Below are positions 27,044 through 37,167 of a stretch of 64,000 nucleotides of DNA, piece by piece. Numbering within the stretch: the stretch's first letter is position 1; each line of letters begins with the position of its first letter. This DNA is from Paenarthrobacter sp. JL.01a (GTDB lineage: Bacteria; Actinomycetota; Actinomycetes; Actinomycetales; Micrococcaceae), in assembly GCF_025452095.1 (NCBI RefSeq), contig NZ_CP104877.1:3968001-4032000 (forward strand), read 5' to 3'. Both the position numbers and the translations under genes were made by a program. A model generated the notes under the pieces. That model ran no database searches and was not told the DNA's origin. It worked only from the letters and a program-made list of their open reading frames with translations.

Positions 27044-28153
27044 TCAGGCTTCCTTTCGGTTCGACGTGAGGAGGAGCCAGAGCAGGAACGGGGCACCGAG
27101 GGCGCCGGTGATGACGCCGACCGGGAGGACGGTTCCGTCCAGGACGAGCGGCGCGATGTTGGAGGCAAAGAAGTCGGCGGCCAACACGATCAGCGCACCC
27201 GTCAGGGCCGACGCCGGAAGGCTCGGTTTGCGCACGATGCGGCGGGCGATCGGGCCGGCGAGGAAGGCAACGAAGGCGACCGGACCGGCAGCGGCGGTTG
27301 CGACGGCGGCAAGTCCGACGGCGGTCAGCACCAGTCCCAGCCGGGTCGCGTTAACCCTGATGCCCAGTCCGGCAGCGGCGTCGTCGCCGAGTTCGAGGAT
27401 GCGCAACGGGCCGGCGAGGGCAATCACTGCGGGGATCAGGATGAGCAAGGAAACCGTCAGGACGCCCGCCCGGTCCCACGTCGCGGAGTTCAATGAGCCG
27501 TTGAGCCAGATGAGGGCGTCGGCCGCGGTCCGGATATCGGCCCGGGTCATGAGGAAGTTGACCACTGCGTGCAGTGCTGCGGCGATGCCGACCCCCGCCA
27601 GGATGAGCCGGTTGCCGGCAGCGTTGCCGCGGCTGCCTCCCCCCGCGCCGGAACCCGTGCTGCGGGAAATCGCGTAGATGATGGCGGCAACCCCGAGCGC
27701 ACCGCCCAGGGCTGCCCCGGACACCACGGCTCCGGAAGCACCGAAAACCACAATGGCCGTCACGGCGGCCGCGCTGGCACCATAGCTGATGCCGATGATG
27801 TCCGGGCTGGCCAACGGGTTGCGCAGCATGGTCTGGAAGAGCGCGCCGGCCAGCCCGAAGGCAATGCCGATCATGGTTCCCACCACGGCGCGCGGAAGTT
27901 TGTGCTCCATGACGATGAAGCTCGCGCCCGGAATCTTCTCCCCGCCGGTCAGGTGGTTGATGACGATCGTGAAAAAGTCCGGGATGGTCACGGTGTAGCT
28001 GCCGAGGAGCACATACACGGCGAACATCACCAGCAGCGCGAGGCCCAGGAAGAACGTGGGGCTTACTGCTCGCCGGGATGGCATTTGATGATGATGTTCG
28101 GGCCTGCGATTGTCATTAATTGCAAGCACGCCCGCGGATTTGAGGGCACTCAC
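27044..28153 (-). CDS. Iron-siderophore ABC transporter permease (second subunit)
   Basis: A FecCD-type permease of 369 residues with about nine to ten helices and the coupling block GAQ-like AGALFQTMLRNPLASPDIIG. The start is GTG 28153, overlapping the stop of the first permease by GTGA; a longer frame to 28414 would run deep into that gene and is rejected. Pairs with the next gene to form the membrane channel. Confidence 0.93.
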   Translation of the reverse strand: MSALKSAGVLAINDNRRPEHHHQMPSRRAVSPTFFLGLALLVMFAVYVLLGSYTVTIPDFFTIVINHLTGGEKIPGASFIVMEHKLPRAVVGTMIGIAFGLAGALFQTMLRNPLASPDIIGISYGASAAAVTAIVVFGASGAVVSGAALGGALGVAAIIYAISRSTGSGAGGGSRGNAAGNRLILAGVGIAAALHAVVNFLMTRADIRTAADALIWLNGSLNSATWDRAGVLTVSLLILIPAVIALAGPLRILELGDDAAAGLGIRVNATRLGLVLTAVGLAAVATAAAGPVAFVAFLAGPIARRIVRKPSLPASALTGALIVLAADFFASNIAPLVLDGTVLPVGVITGALGAPFLLWLLLTSNRKEA

Positions 28154-29268
28154 AGTCCAGCCCCCTTTCCGCGACGGATGAGCCAGACGAACACGGGTGC
28201 GCCGACGATCGCGGTCATGATGCCGGCGGGGACTTCGCCCGGGAGGAGGACTACCCTGCCAATGATGTCGGCGGTGATGAGCAGGATAGGGGCCGAGACC
28301 AGGGAGAACGGGAGGATCCAGCGGTAATCCGGCCCTGTCAGCAAGCGAACGGCGTGCGGGATCACCAGGCCTAGGAAGCCGATGGGCCCGGCCAGCGCAG
28401 TCGCGGAGCCACACAAGAGCACGATGCCCAAGGCCGTGATTCCACGGGCCAAACCGACGTTCTGGCCCAGGCCGCGGGCAATATCGTCACCCAGGGCCAG
28501 GCTGTTCAGGACACGTCCCGCGCCCAACACAATGAGCGCACCAATGGCCAGGAACGGCAGCGCGGGCAGCAGCACGGACCAGTCGCGCCCGCCGATGCTT
28601 CCCACCTGCCAGAAACGGAAGCGGTCCAGGGTGTCCTGGCTGGAAACAAGGATGACGTTCATAAGCGAAAACAAACCCGCGCTGAGCGCCGCACCCGCCA
28701 AGGCGAGCTTGACCGGCGTCGCACCGTCACGTCCTCGGGAGGCAATGGCATAAACCACGACGGCGGCTGCTGCGGCGCCGATGAAAGCGAACCAGATGTA
28801 ACCGGTCAGCGAACCAATGCCGAACACGTAAATTCCAACGACCACGGCCAGCGCGGCCCCGGCGTTCAGGCCCAGGATGCCGGGATCGGCAAGGGGGTTG
28901 CGGGCCACGCCCTGCATGGCGGCGCCGGCCAGGCCCAGTGCGGCTCCGGCCAGCAGGCCCAGGACAGTCCGGGGAATGCGGGCCACCACCACGGCGTGGT
29001 TGCCATCTGCGGGATTGAAGTGCGTGATGGCTTCCCACACGGTATTCAGGGGAAGGCCGCGGGCGCCGATCGCCAAGGAGGCGGCACTCACCGCGGCGAG
29101 TACGACGACGGCGACCAGCAGCCAGGCGGTCCGCTTGGCTGCGCTGCGCGGCCGGGTTCCCCGTCCGGCCACGTCGCTGCTACCGGGCGCGATGCCTCGC
29201 TGGTTACCCGGCACCGAAGTGCCACCAACCCGCCCCACGGTAGCCGCCGTCGTCGTACTCAGTTTCAT
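28150..29268 (-). CDS. Iron-siderophore ABC transporter permease (first subunit)
   Basis: A 372-residue FecCD permease. The first 45 residues are polar and likely cytosolic; helices begin at TAWLLVAVVVLAAVSAASLA. The coupling block AGAAMQGVARNPLADPGILG is diagnostic. It starts 5 nt after the binding-protein stop. Confidence 0.93.
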   Translation of the reverse strand: MKLSTTTAATVGRVGGTSVPGNQRGIAPGSSDVAGRGTRPRSAAKRTAWLLVAVVVLAAVSAASLAIGARGLPLNTVWEAITHFNPADGNHAVVVARIPRTVLGLLAGAALGLAGAAMQGVARNPLADPGILGLNAGAALAVVVGIYVFGIGSLTGYIWFAFIGAAAAAVVVYAIASRGRDGATPVKLALAGAALSAGLFSLMNVILVSSQDTLDRFRFWQVGSIGGRDWSVLLPALPFLAIGALIVLGAGRVLNSLALGDDIARGLGQNVGLARGITALGIVLLCGSATALAGPIGFLGLVIPHAVRLLTGPDYRWILPFSLVSAPILLITADIIGRVVLLPGEVPAGIMTAIVGAPVFVWLIRRGKGAGL

Positions 29269-29273
29269 TGCGG

Positions 29274-30344
29274 TTACTTGCCCGCCACGTCAGCGGCCTG
29301 GCCCAGCTGCGGCAGGAACTTGTCCAGCGCCCACGGCAGGCTCAGCGGCGAAGAAGCGGAGATGGAGAGCGTCAGGGTCTGGTCCGAATCGGCAACCAGG
29401 GCGCCCTTCTTGATGGCCGGGATCTGGCCCAGCAGCGGGTCGGCCTTGATGGCGTCGGCCGTTGCAGCTTCCGGAACCCAGGTAACGAAGACATCGGAGG
29501 CGAGTTCGTTGGCCTTCTCAGCGGACCACGGGATGAAGAATTCCGTGTTCGACTTGGTGTTCTCCGTGACCACCGGGGCCAGCTTCATGCCGATCTCGGA
29601 GAGGAAGCGGGGGCGGTTGTCGATGGCGGTGTAGACGTTGGCGCCGTCGCCCTTGGCGGGCTCAAGGTTGCCGTAGATGAAGGTCTTGTCCTTGATCTGC
29701 GGGTACTTGGAGACCTTGTCCTTGATGGTGGCCTCGGTGTCCTCGATCAGCTTCTTGGCTTCGGTTTCCTTGCCCAGCGCCTTGCCGATCAGGGTGGTGC
29801 TTTCCTGCCACGGCGTGCCGTAGGCCAATTCCGGCTGCGCCACGACGGGGGCGATTTCGCTGAGCTTCTTGTAGTCAGCCTCTTCCAGGCCCGAGTAGGC
29901 AGCCAGGATGACGTCCGGATTGAGCTTGGCGATCTCGGTGAAGTTGATGCCATCGGCCTCGGAGAACTGGACCGGGGCCTTGTCAGTACCGAAACCGGCG
30001 CCGAGCTTCTCGAGGGCTGCGTCCTTCCACGGCGTGGAGCCCTTGTCGTTGTTGCCCCACTCGTTCTTCGGAACGCCGACCGGCACTACGCCCAAGGCGA
30101 GGGCGACGTCGTCGTTGACCCACGAAACGGTGACAACACGCTTGGGCTGTTCCTTGATGGTGGTCTCGCCGAAGACGTTCTTGATGGTGACGGGGAAGGC
30201 GGCGGACTCAGCCTGCTCGGACGCCGGTGTCGAGGTGGCCGGACCAGTGGAGCAGCCGGTGAGGGAAAGGGCGACGGCGGCCAAAGCGGCCGTCGCGGTA
30301 CCTGCGGTCTTGAGCAGGGCGCGGCGTGGAAGAAGGGAAGCCAC
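29274..30344 (-). CDS. Iron-siderophore binding lipoprotein
   Basis: This 356-residue protein has a lipoprotein signal: basic start, hydrophobic stretch, then the lipobox LTGC at residues 29-32. The mature part shows the FepB/FhuD-like fold (KNVFGETTIKEQPKRVVTVSW). It captures ferric siderophore outside the membrane. The GTG start has an AAGGAG site 5 nt upstream. It heads the uptake operon behind an iron-box promoter. Confidence 0.94.
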   Translation of the reverse strand: MASLLPRRALLKTAGTATAALAAVALSLTGCSTGPATSTPASEQAESAAFPVTIKNVFGETTIKEQPKRVVTVSWVNDDVALALGVVPVGVPKNEWGNNDKGSTPWKDAALEKLGAGFGTDKAPVQFSEADGINFTEIAKLNPDVILAAYSGLEEADYKKLSEIAPVVAQPELAYGTPWQESTTLIGKALGKETEAKKLIEDTEATIKDKVSKYPQIKDKTFIYGNLEPAKGDGANVYTAIDNRPRFLSEIGMKLAPVVTENTKSNTEFFIPWSAEKANELASDVFVTWVPEAATADAIKADPLLGQIPAIKKGALVADSDQTLTLSISASSPLSLPWALDKFLPQLGQAADVAGK

Positions 30345-30371
30345 GGGACTCCTTAGGTAAGTGATGCGAAC

Positions 30372-30401
30372 CTAAGTAAGGCTAGCCTACCCTCCGGACA
30401 A
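30372..30401 (-). promoter_or_regulatory. Iron-box promoter of the siderophore operon
   Basis: On the minus strand TTGTCC (30396-30401) and TACTTA (30373-30378) are 17 nt apart. A 19-bp site at 30372-30390 matches the DtxR/IdeR consensus TTAGGTTAGGCTAACCTAA at 14 of 19 positions and covers the spacer and -10. Iron-dependent repression follows from known regulation of this box. Confidence 0.85.
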
Positions 30402-30437
30402 TTACGAAACGTTTGCGTCACGTAATCTCCTCCACCT

Positions 30438-30502
30438 GCAACGCGGGGTCACTTATGGCCCATGTTTGGGGCTCCAATGGGCCATATTTGACCCCGCGTT
30501 GC
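30438..30502. repeat. 65-bp palindromic element, copy 1
   Basis: Arms of 26 nt begin GCAACGCGGGGTCACTTATG and pair with two mismatches around a 13-nt loop. A second copy with perfect 24-nt arms lies at 31293-31357, the pair bracketing the FBP gene. Confidence 0.9.
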
Positions 30503-30519
30503 TTTCTGGTGGGGTTAGG

Positions 30520-30657
30520 ATGTTGAGGGCGGACTACCGCTTCTTTGAAAACGACGAGGGGATGAGCGTGCACACTTCAGTTGCTGCAGCCATGGTTGGC
30601 GAGGTGGCCGTTTCGGCCTGCTTGGCCCACCCCGTCGCGTCGGAACCAGCCAAGTAG
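30520..30657 (+). CDS. Possible small leader protein upstream of the FBP gene
   Basis: An open frame of 45 codons (from ATG 30520) or 31 codons (from ATG 30562, after GAGGGG) encodes a peptide containing MSVHTSVAAAMVGEVAVSAC and ending SEPAK. Codon third positions are moderately GC-rich. It ends 2 nt before a hairpin with a T-tract. I do not recognise the peptide. The arrangement resembles a translated leader before a terminator, but it could also be a free-standing small gene or chance. Confidence 0.3.
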   Translation: MLRADYRFFENDEGMSVHTSVAAAMVGEVAVSACLAHPVASEPAK

Positions 30658-30658
30658 C

Positions 30659-30692
30659 GCCCAAAAACACCAACATCAGTTGGGCTTCTTTT
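30659..30692 (+). terminator. Terminator or attenuator hairpin upstream of the FBP gene
   Basis: GCCCAA and TTGGGC, with an inner CCAAC-ATCA-GTTGG stem, are followed by TTCTTTT. It lies 100 nt before the FBP start codon and just after the small frame. Confidence 0.55.
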
Positions 30693-30792
30693 AGCGCGCC
30701 CTTGTTCTTATCTTTGGTGACCGACGGCCCAGTGCCACCCGCAGCGCCAGGCGCGCTGCCGACGTCGACCATTTTTCGAAAGAAGCATTGCC

Positions 30793-31284
30793 ATGCAGAA
30801 AATTACTTCCCAACAAATCCGCTCATCTTTCATCAACGCCAGCCGCTCCGAGGCTGCCAAGGCCAACCTTCCGCGCGACTTCGACGCCATCGACTGGGAC
30901 AAACTCGAGTTCCTGGGATGGCGCGACGAGAAAATGCCCCAGCGCGGTTACCTCGTGGTTCCGTACCGGGGAAAGCTCACCGGGATCATGCTCCGCGCGC
31001 CCGAAGGAGGGTCCGGCAAGAAGCGCGTGGTGCTCTGCGAACTGTGCCGGGACGTCTTCTCCAAGGACGACGTCTACCTCTGGGTTGCCAGGAAGGCCGG
31101 GCAATCCGGCAAGGACGGCAACACTGTGGGCACCCTGATCTGCGCGGAGTTCGGTTGCAGCGCCAATGTGCGCAAAGAACCGCCGGTCAATGAGATCAAT
31201 CCGGACCCGGCAGCCGTGGTCCTGAAGCAGATCGCAGGGCTGGAGTCCCGGACCGCGCAGTTCCTGGACCGCGTCCGCAGCTAG
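30793..31284 (+). CDS. FBP-domain (FusB-like) zinc-finger protein
   Basis: This 163-residue protein has a helical N-terminus and a C-terminal treble-clef zinc finger with the pairs CELC (about residues 78-81) and CAEFGC (about 117-122). This is the layout of the elongation factor G-binding protein C-terminal domain found in FusB-type fusidic acid resistance proteins. Actinobacterial members are uncharacterised; a role at EF-G or the ribosome is inferred. It is convergent with the MksB-like gene, and a perfect palindrome fills the gap between them. Confidence 0.75.
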   Translation: MQKITSQQIRSSFINASRSEAAKANLPRDFDAIDWDKLEFLGWRDEKMPQRGYLVVPYRGKLTGIMLRAPEGGSGKKRVVLCELCRDVFSKDDVYLWVARKAGQSGKDGNTVGTLICAEFGCSANVRKEPPVNEINPDPAAVVLKQIAGLESRTAQFLDRVRS

Positions 31285-31292
31285 ACAGCAAA

Positions 31293-31357
31293 GCAACGCG
31301 GGGTCACTTATGGCCCATAAAGGGCCTACCAAAGGGCCATAAGTGACCCCGCGTTGC
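31293..31357. repeat. 65-bp palindromic element, copy 2
   Basis: Perfect 24-nt arms beginning GCAACGCGGGGTCACTTATG flank a 17-nt loop. It fills the whole gap between two convergent genes and probably acts as a bidirectional terminator. Confidence 0.92.
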
Positions 31358-31359
31358 TT

Positions 31360-34300
31360 CTAGCGGAGGACGATATCGACCGGGTTGGCTTCGGAGCGCC
31401 AGGCTCCGGGCTCACCCTGCCCGGAAATGACCGGCGCCGTGAGAACGCCGGAACGGTTGGTGCGCTTATCCCGCAGGATCTCCGTGACTGAGCCCAGGTG
31501 CCGGGAGAGGTCGATCACGTTCTCCGGGGCGGCCAGCAGCAACTGGAAGCCAAACTCGTGAAGCGCCTTGATGCCTGCACCCGCGAATTCCTCGGAAGCC
31601 AACACAAAAGCCTCGTCCATCATCACGGTGCCGTACGTGGTGAAGCCTTGCTCGGCGATGCCCAACTGGTAGCTCAATGCCGCCGCCATGATGAACGCGG
31701 TAAACCGTTGACGCTCACCGCCGGACATCGAGCCGGTATCGGCATGCATGAACACTTCGGTCTTCTTCTTGCCTGCTTTGCTGTTCTTGCCCGGTGCGAC
31801 CTCGCGGTGTTCCTTGCACTGGATGAAGACGTGCCCACGAACATCCAACACTTCAGCACGCCAGCGTCGGTCCTCAGGTGTCTGGGATCCGAGCCGCTTC
31901 ACCAGGGTTTCCAAGGACTTGTAGCGGGCGGTGAGCTCGGCGTCGTCGTCGGTTTCTACCGAACCCGCGGCCGCAGCGGAACGGGACGGCCGCGTGTGCT
32001 TGGTCTTCAAGGCGTTCTGGATGGCATCCTTGAATACCTTGGCCGTCGCGGGCAGTGTCTGCTTGATGTCCAGTTCCAGGAAGCTGCCCTCGTGGAAATT
32101 GACCTCCGACAAGATGCCGTTGAGGGGAAGGATGCGGCTGGTGATGCTGCGCCGCTCCTCATCCAGCAAATGCAGGAGCGTGCTGAAGGACTCGTGCGTG
32201 CGCTGGTTGAAGAACAGCCGGAACTCGGCCTCCTGCGCGGGCAGGCCATCGCTGACGATTGCGTGGTAGCGGGCCTCGAAGTCCCCGGCCGCGGCGATCG
32301 AGGTGCCGTGGTCGGCGCTGATGGCGCTCCCCCAGTCGCGGACGAAGGCCTCGAACATGCGGGTCAGCCGTTCGGCGGTGGCCTGGCCCCGGGATTCCGC
32401 GGCATGTAGTTCGTCAAGGAGCTTGTTGCGGACACTGTTGGCAAGGTTGTCCAGCTCGTGCAGTTCGGAGACGTCCGCGGCGCCGGCAAAGTACGGTTCC
32501 AGCGCCGTGACGGTGGAGGCCGACGGCGGTGACTGCTCGAGCTTGAGCCTCGCCGCGTCGAGGAGGCCGTCAGCCGTGGTCATCTGGTGGTCGAGCGCTT
32601 TGTATTCGCTCTGCAGCACAGCTGCGACGCCTGTGGAGGACTGGTGCTTTTCGCGGACCGTTTCGATGTTGTCGCGCAACGGTTCAAGGTCAGCTTGGGC
32701 GGCCAGGGCATCGACCAGGCGCTGCTCAATCCGCGCCAGCTCCTCGGCTGCAACATCGGCGGAAACCTGCTCCCACGGCCGCTCATCTTCAGCTACGCGA
32801 CGCAGGGCCTCCAGCTGGCGTGCCATGCCCTGGTGCGAATCCTCGCGGCTTTGCGCCAGCTCCGCGGCCTTTGCAAGCTCGTTTTCCAGCTCGCCAACGC
32901 GGGCCGCTACCAGCTCCAGCTTGGAGGCGTTGTCAAAGCCCAGAACGTAGTCCTGCCGGCTGGTGAAGCGATCGTCCTTCTCCACGGTGTGCCGGTTCCG
33001 CTTGACCACGCCGCCCAGGCTCAGACCCTTGTCCATCGCAGCGAGCTCGTCCGGGTTTTCGACGCACGGGTAGGCGAAGTCGAGGGCGATCCGCTCGCGG
33101 ATCCATTCCCCGGCGTCGGCGTTCGCACCCGAGGTGAGGATGCTCAGCTTGGTCAAGAGGTCGCCGTCGGACACGTCCTCCACAGCCAGCGCGCCACCGG
33201 CGAGCGGCTTGGAAACATCCACCGCGCGCAGCGCTCCGCGGACAGTGTTGTCGTTCAAATACCGGGTCACCGCAGCGAAGTGCTCGCCCGGAACCAGCAA
33301 TGTGGTAGCGAGGTTCCGCAGGGCCCGCTCGGCGGCGGGACGCCACTGGTCCTGCCCCTCGGCGAGGTCGATCAGCTCGCCGCCAAACGGCATCCGCTCT
33401 TCGGGAACGCCCGTGGCGGCCGCGATGGCCGCCCTGTTCTCAATGCTCGACGGCGGCAGCAGGGACTTGCGCGACCGCAGGGACAGCAGCTCCTGCTGGG
33501 CTGCCGCAAGTTCGCGCTTCTTGGTTGCGTGGCCGTCGAAAGCTTCGAAGCGGAGTTCCTTCAAGGCCTCCGAATCGTCCTTCAGCTCGATGGAGCGGGC
33601 TGCTGCCTGCTCGTGCGCCTGGTCCCAGCCCTCGGCGGACCATTCCAGGTTCAACCCGGCGTCCGTCAGTGCCTTCTTGGCCGAATCTTCAACCTGCTTG
33701 CGCAGTTTCAAACCGACCTTGGCGTTCTCCAAGGCCTGCTCGATAGCCGAAATGGCGTTGCCGCCCCGGTTGTTGTAGTCCAGCTCAAGGTCGCGCAGCT
33801 CCTTGGCCAAGGCGTCACGCACCACACGCTCTGCGGCGAGTTCCTGCGCCTTGGACTGCGCCAATTCCTTGAAGCGGGCCAACGTCTTGGCATGCACCGT
33901 GACGGCGAGCTGCTGTTTGTAGGCCTCAAACTCCTCGCCGGCCAGCTCGCGGAGACGGTTGGCATCCAGTAGAGCCTGCGCGTACTCCTTGTTCAGCGCA
34001 GGCACCGGAGCCAACTGGTCGCGCTGCAGGCGAACATCCTCCAGCCGTTGCCGGATGGACATCAGGTTGCTGAATTCTTCCACCACATCATCCGCAGCAG
34101 CCAACGTGGCCGGGGCGTCCAGGACCTGGTCACGGAAGAAGGTATTGACGCTGCCGCCCAAGCCCTTGCCCGCCTGGATCACACGCAATAACGGGAGCGC
34201 CTGGTCGGAGTTGATACCGAGCAGGCGGCGGAAGCGCTCGGCGAAAGCCTTGTGGACGTCGAAAACCTGGCCGTCAGGGAAAATCCCCTCCAGAGCGCCC

Positions 34301-34824
34301 TTGGTGAACCGCTTCTGCGCGATGCCCTCGATCGCCTCGAGATCCAGCGGCTTGCTGTCAATCACATAGAAACGCCCGACGCTGGACTCCGTGCCGTTCT
34401 TTGGCAGGTCGAACAGCGCCGATATCGTCACCTTGGTGCCGGCGGCGTTATCAAACGTGAGGGCGACGGCGGACCACGTGGCACCGGGGCGCTGGAAGGC
34501 ACTGGCCGAGCTATCCCCTACCGCCTTATCACCAACCTTGCCGCGCATGTAGGTGAAGGTGGTCCTCTTGTCCTCCACAGCCCCGCCGGCACGCTGGGCA
34601 GCGGCCTCATTGGAGCGCGGACGGGCATCGAAAACGCGAAGCATCGCATCAAAGAGCGTCGACTTGCCCACGCCCGAGTTACCGGTGAGCAGCGTCCCCT
34701 TGCGGTCCACGTGCATGGTGTGGGCGCCATGGAACGTACCCCAGTTGACCACCTGGACCAGTGCCAGGCGCATCTGGCCGGGGTTAGTCAGTTCGCCGAG
34801 CGGGAGCATGCTTGCGATAGTCAC
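31360..34824 (-). CDS. MksB/JetC-like SMC ATPase (Wadjet-type)
   Basis: This 1,154-residue protein has Walker [16 protein letters not shown] at about residues 47-61, long charged coiled-coil stretches (about 280-470 and 640-800), a hinge region between, and the head motifs [12 protein letters not shown] near residue 1028 and VMMDEAF near 1070. That is the MukB/MksB/JetC layout. It forms a condensin-like loop-extruding complex with the two upstream genes. ATG 34824 overlaps the JetB-like stop by ATGA. No JetD-like gene follows; the operon ends at a palindrome and a convergent FBP gene. Confidence 0.9.
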   Translation of the reverse strand: MTIASMLPLGELTNPGQMRLALVQVVNWGTFHGAHTMHVDRKGTLLTGNSGVGKSTLFDAMLRVFDARPRSNEAAAQRAGGAVEDKRTTFTYMRGKVGDKAVGDSSASAFQRPGATWSAVALTFDNAAGTKVTISALFDLPKNGTESSVGRFYVIDSKPLDLEAIEGIAQKRFTKGALEGIFPDGQVFDVHKAFAERFRRLLGINSDQALPLLRVIQAGKGLGGSVNTFFRDQVLDAPATLAAADDVVEEFSNLMSIRQRLEDVRLQRDQLAPVPALNKEYAQALLDANRLRELAGEEFEAYKQQLAVTVHAKTLARFKELAQSKAQELAAERVVRDALAKELRDLELDYNNRGGNAISAIEQALENAKVGLKLRKQVEDSAKKALTDAGLNLEWSAEGWDQAHEQAAARSIELKDDSEALKELRFEAFDGHATKKRELAAAQQELLSLRSRKSLLPPSSIENRAAIAAATGVPEERMPFGGELIDLAEGQDQWRPAAERALRNLATTLLVPGEHFAAVTRYLNDNTVRGALRAVDVSKPLAGGALAVEDVSDGDLLTKLSILTSGANADAGEWIRERIALDFAYPCVENPDELAAMDKGLSLGGVVKRNRHTVEKDDRFTSRQDYVLGFDNASKLELVAARVGELENELAKAAELAQSREDSHQGMARQLEALRRVAEDERPWEQVSADVAAEELARIEQRLVDALAAQADLEPLRDNIETVREKHQSSTGVAAVLQSEYKALDHQMTTADGLLDAARLKLEQSPPSASTVTALEPYFAGAADVSELHELDNLANSVRNKLLDELHAAESRGQATAERLTRMFEAFVRDWGSAISADHGTSIAAAGDFEARYHAIVSDGLPAQEAEFRLFFNQRTHESFSTLLHLLDEERRSITSRILPLNGILSEVNFHEGSFLELDIKQTLPATAKVFKDAIQNALKTKHTRPSRSAAAAGSVETDDDAELTARYKSLETLVKRLGSQTPEDRRWRAEVLDVRGHVFIQCKEHREVAPGKNSKAGKKKTEVFMHADTGSMSGGERQRFTAFIMAAALSYQLGIAEQGFTTYGTVMMDEAFVLASEEFAGAGIKALHEFGFQLLLAAPENVIDLSRHLGSVTEILRDKRTNRSGVLTAPVISGQGEPGAWRSEANPVDIVLR

Positions 34825-35717
34825 TTCGTGGTCCCTTCAGCGTTGGTTGCGTCCGCGTCGGCTCGCACGTCACCGTCGGCGTCGTCATCCGTGTCCTCGT
34901 TCGAATCGGAGAGCTCCAGCAGGGGCTCCGTGCCGGATTCGTCTGTTCCTACTGCCACCAGGGCTTCGATGTGGGCCGGGATGTCGCCGATGTTTTCGAA
35001 GGGGAGGGCCAGAGGGAGGGCGTTGCTGATGGTGTACGTATCGTCCAACGGGGTGGGGAGGAGCAGTTGGCGGGCCAGGAGTTTGGTGATGGTGCGGGTC
35101 ACGACGTCGGAGTCGCGCAGGGCATCTTGCTGGCCGGCCGGGGTGTAGTTCGCCACGAGGTCGGAGATCTCTTCGCGGGTGATCGTCGGGTCGGTCTGGG
35201 CTGTGACGTGGCGGTCCAGGAGGAGGCGCAGGCGGAGCAGCACGATGGTTTCCACACGGCTGAGGGCACGCTGCTGGCGCAGGATGCTGGAGCGGGAGCT
35301 GGCCCCAACGATTTCCGGATCAACCGGCCGAAGCACGGCGATCTTGCGGTCGTGGTCCAGTTGCAGGGTGAGGAAGAGCTCGGACAGGCGGCTGCGGAGG
35401 ATCAACTGGTTGTCCAAAAGGGTGGTCCACAGTTTCTCGTCGCGGCCACCGTCAATGTAGGGACCCTTGAGGAGCTTCACCAGGGCATGGCGGACCTTCA
35501 TGGGGAGCACGCCGGTATCGCCCGGGAAGAGTGCGGCGCCGTCCACGAAGGTATCCCGCGGCGTGATGCGGAAGGGGTCCACGTGCCCGGCCGCGGTCCC
35601 GGCCGCCTCTTCGGTGACCTCATCCGGGCCGGTGACTTCGTCGGTATTTGTGACCTCATCCGGGCCAGTGACGTCCTCCTCAAGGGTGACGTCCGTCGTC
35701 GTGATGTCCTCAGTCAT
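34821..35717 (-). CDS. MksE/JetB-like protein (DUF4194)
   Basis: This 298-residue protein has an acidic N-terminus with repeated GPDEVT blocks, a winged-helix-rich core ([20 protein letters not shown], then [18 protein letters not shown]), and an acidic tail. This fits DUF4194/MukE-like subunits, which bridge the kleisin and the SMC heads. I chose ATG 35717, which has a GAGGA ribosome site and overlaps the JetA-like stop by 8 nt; ATG 35729 is possible. Confidence 0.85.
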   Translation of the reverse strand: MTEDITTTDVTLEEDVTGPDEVTNTDEVTGPDEVTEEAAGTAAGHVDPFRITPRDTFVDGAALFPGDTGVLPMKVRHALVKLLKGPYIDGGRDEKLWTTLLDNQLILRSRLSELFLTLQLDHDRKIAVLRPVDPEIVGASSRSSILRQQRALSRVETIVLLRLRLLLDRHVTAQTDPTITREEISDLVANYTPAGQQDALRDSDVVTRTITKLLARQLLLPTPLDDTYTISNALPLALPFENIGDIPAHIEALVAVGTDESGTEPLLELSDSNEDTDDDADGDVRADADATNAEGTTK

Positions 35718-37167
35718 TGGAATCCTCATTCAGCGTGACGACCGGCAGGTACGCCGTGCGCATGCTGCCGTCGATTTGTTCGAAGTCGATGTGTTCCCAC
35801 GCGGCGCGGTCGAAGGCTGCGCCGCCCTGAAGCGCCAGGGACAGGAGCGTCCGGACGCTGTTGATGTGCCGTTCTTCGGCGGGCAGGTTTTCCCACGCCT
35901 CACCAATGGTTGCCGAACCCGCCATGGCAGCACGCACGACGGCGGGCCGCGCCTTGCCGGTGCGCGCCGAACGGATCCGGTCCGAGTCGCTGAACGCGAT
36001 GGGGTCGGCCAGCCGTGGGGGTGTCGCGAACTCGTCCGGGTCAAAGAGCTTGACCATGGCCAGTGATTCAAAACCCGCGTTGAACAGCACCGGTCCGGGG
36101 ATAAGGCCCGGCCTGTCACGCTCGTAGGGCAGGGAACGGATGGCTTGCTCGGCCTCGGCCAGGACCTTGCGGAGGCTGACCGACTGCCGGATGTCGTCGC
36201 TCTGGATGTAGGTGTTGAGGCTCTCGGAGAGCTTGCCGTAAATCCGCTGGATCTGGCTGTGCTGGTAACGCAGTTCGGCCACGAGGTTTTTCAGTGTTTC
36301 GCGGTCCTCGTGCGACAGATCATCCGCGAACTGCCGGCTGAGGACCTCGCCGATCGCCGATCGGAAACGAAGCTGCTGCTGCGGATCCTCCAGGAAGGCC
36401 GTAAACGAGCGGAACGTACGCCCTTCCGGGCTCTGCCGCAGCCGTTTGTCCGCTTCCAAAACCTGCGCCATGGTGGCGCCCTTGCTGAGGGACTCTTCAA
36501 TGATCTGGTTGCGGAGTTCACCCACCAGTTCCTCGATGCGGTCACGCATTTTCTTGTAGTCCGCGGGAAGGCTGGCGGCCAGGTCGAGGATGTTGCCCGC
36601 GGCTTCCACGGCTTCCTCGTCATCCAGCAGGCCATCGAACTCGCCGGAACTGATGTCTTCCACCAGCTGCTGGCGCTCCTGGATTTCCTCTTCCAGAACT
36701 TCCAGGCGGGCGCTTTGGTCCGGGTTGGTTTCGTTGGCGAGCTTCTCCACATCGCCAAGCAGGGTGCCCAGTCGTGACCCGTTGAGTGTGGAACGTTCGC
36801 TTGACAGGCTGTCGAGGAACGCGAGCACGCGGGCCGCCGGTTCCGTGACTTCGTAGACGATCTGGCCGGATTGGTTACGACGGGTCAGGAACTGCTTGCG
36901 TGTCCATTCGTCGCCGAATGACTTGCCGTTTTGCTGCCCGCCGAGCACGGGATCCTGGCGACGGAGCTGCTCAAGGAAAGCGTCGACGTCGGCATGGAAC
37001 TCTTCGAGCGGAAGTTGCGGCCTGGTGCGGGTGAAGGAAGCCTGGAGGACGGCTATAACCCACGGCGCCGAGCGGGTCAGGGCCCATGGGGGGCCCTTCG
37101 TCAGCTGCTCGAGGTCGCGGAGCCTCGCGCCTATGGCATCGGCCGAGGACATGGCTGAACGGGACAA
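35710..37167 (-). CDS. MksF/JetA-like kleisin (DUF3375)
   Basis: A 485-residue DUF3375 protein beginning [21 protein letters not shown]. It has a winged-helix start, a helical middle rich in Glu/Arg (about 150-320), and a conserved C-terminal part. DUF3375 proteins are the kleisin-like JetA/MksF subunit of MksBEF and Wadjet complexes. The start may be TTG 37167, which has an AAGGAGAG site, or ATG 37152, which has none at good distance. It is first of three tightly overlapping genes. Confidence 0.88.
   Translation of the reverse strand: MSRSAMSSADAIGARLRDLEQLTKGPPWALTRSAPWVIAVLQASFTRTRPQLPLEEFHADVDAFLEQLRRQDPVLGGQQNGKSFGDEWTRKQFLTRRNQSGQIVYEVTEPAARVLAFLDSLSSERSTLNGSRLGTLLGDVEKLANETNPDQSARLEVLEEEIQERQQLVEDISSGEFDGLLDDEEAVEAAGNILDLAASLPADYKKMRDRIEELVGELRNQIIEESLSKGATMAQVLEADKRLRQSPEGRTFRSFTAFLEDPQQQLRFRSAIGEVLSRQFADDLSHEDRETLKNLVAELRYQHSQIQRIYGKLSESLNTYIQSDDIRQSVSLRKVLAEAEQAIRSLPYERDRPGLIPGPVLFNAGFESLAMVKLFDPDEFATPPRLADPIAFSDSDRIRSARTGKARPAVVRAAMAGSATIGEAWENLPAEERHINSVRTLLSLALQGGAAFDRAAWEHIDFEQIDGSMRTAYLPVVTLNEDSND

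Noticed and set aside
32587..33972. 461-codon open frame opposite the MksB-like gene
   Set aside because: Antisense shadow within a conserved SMC gene; no family features.
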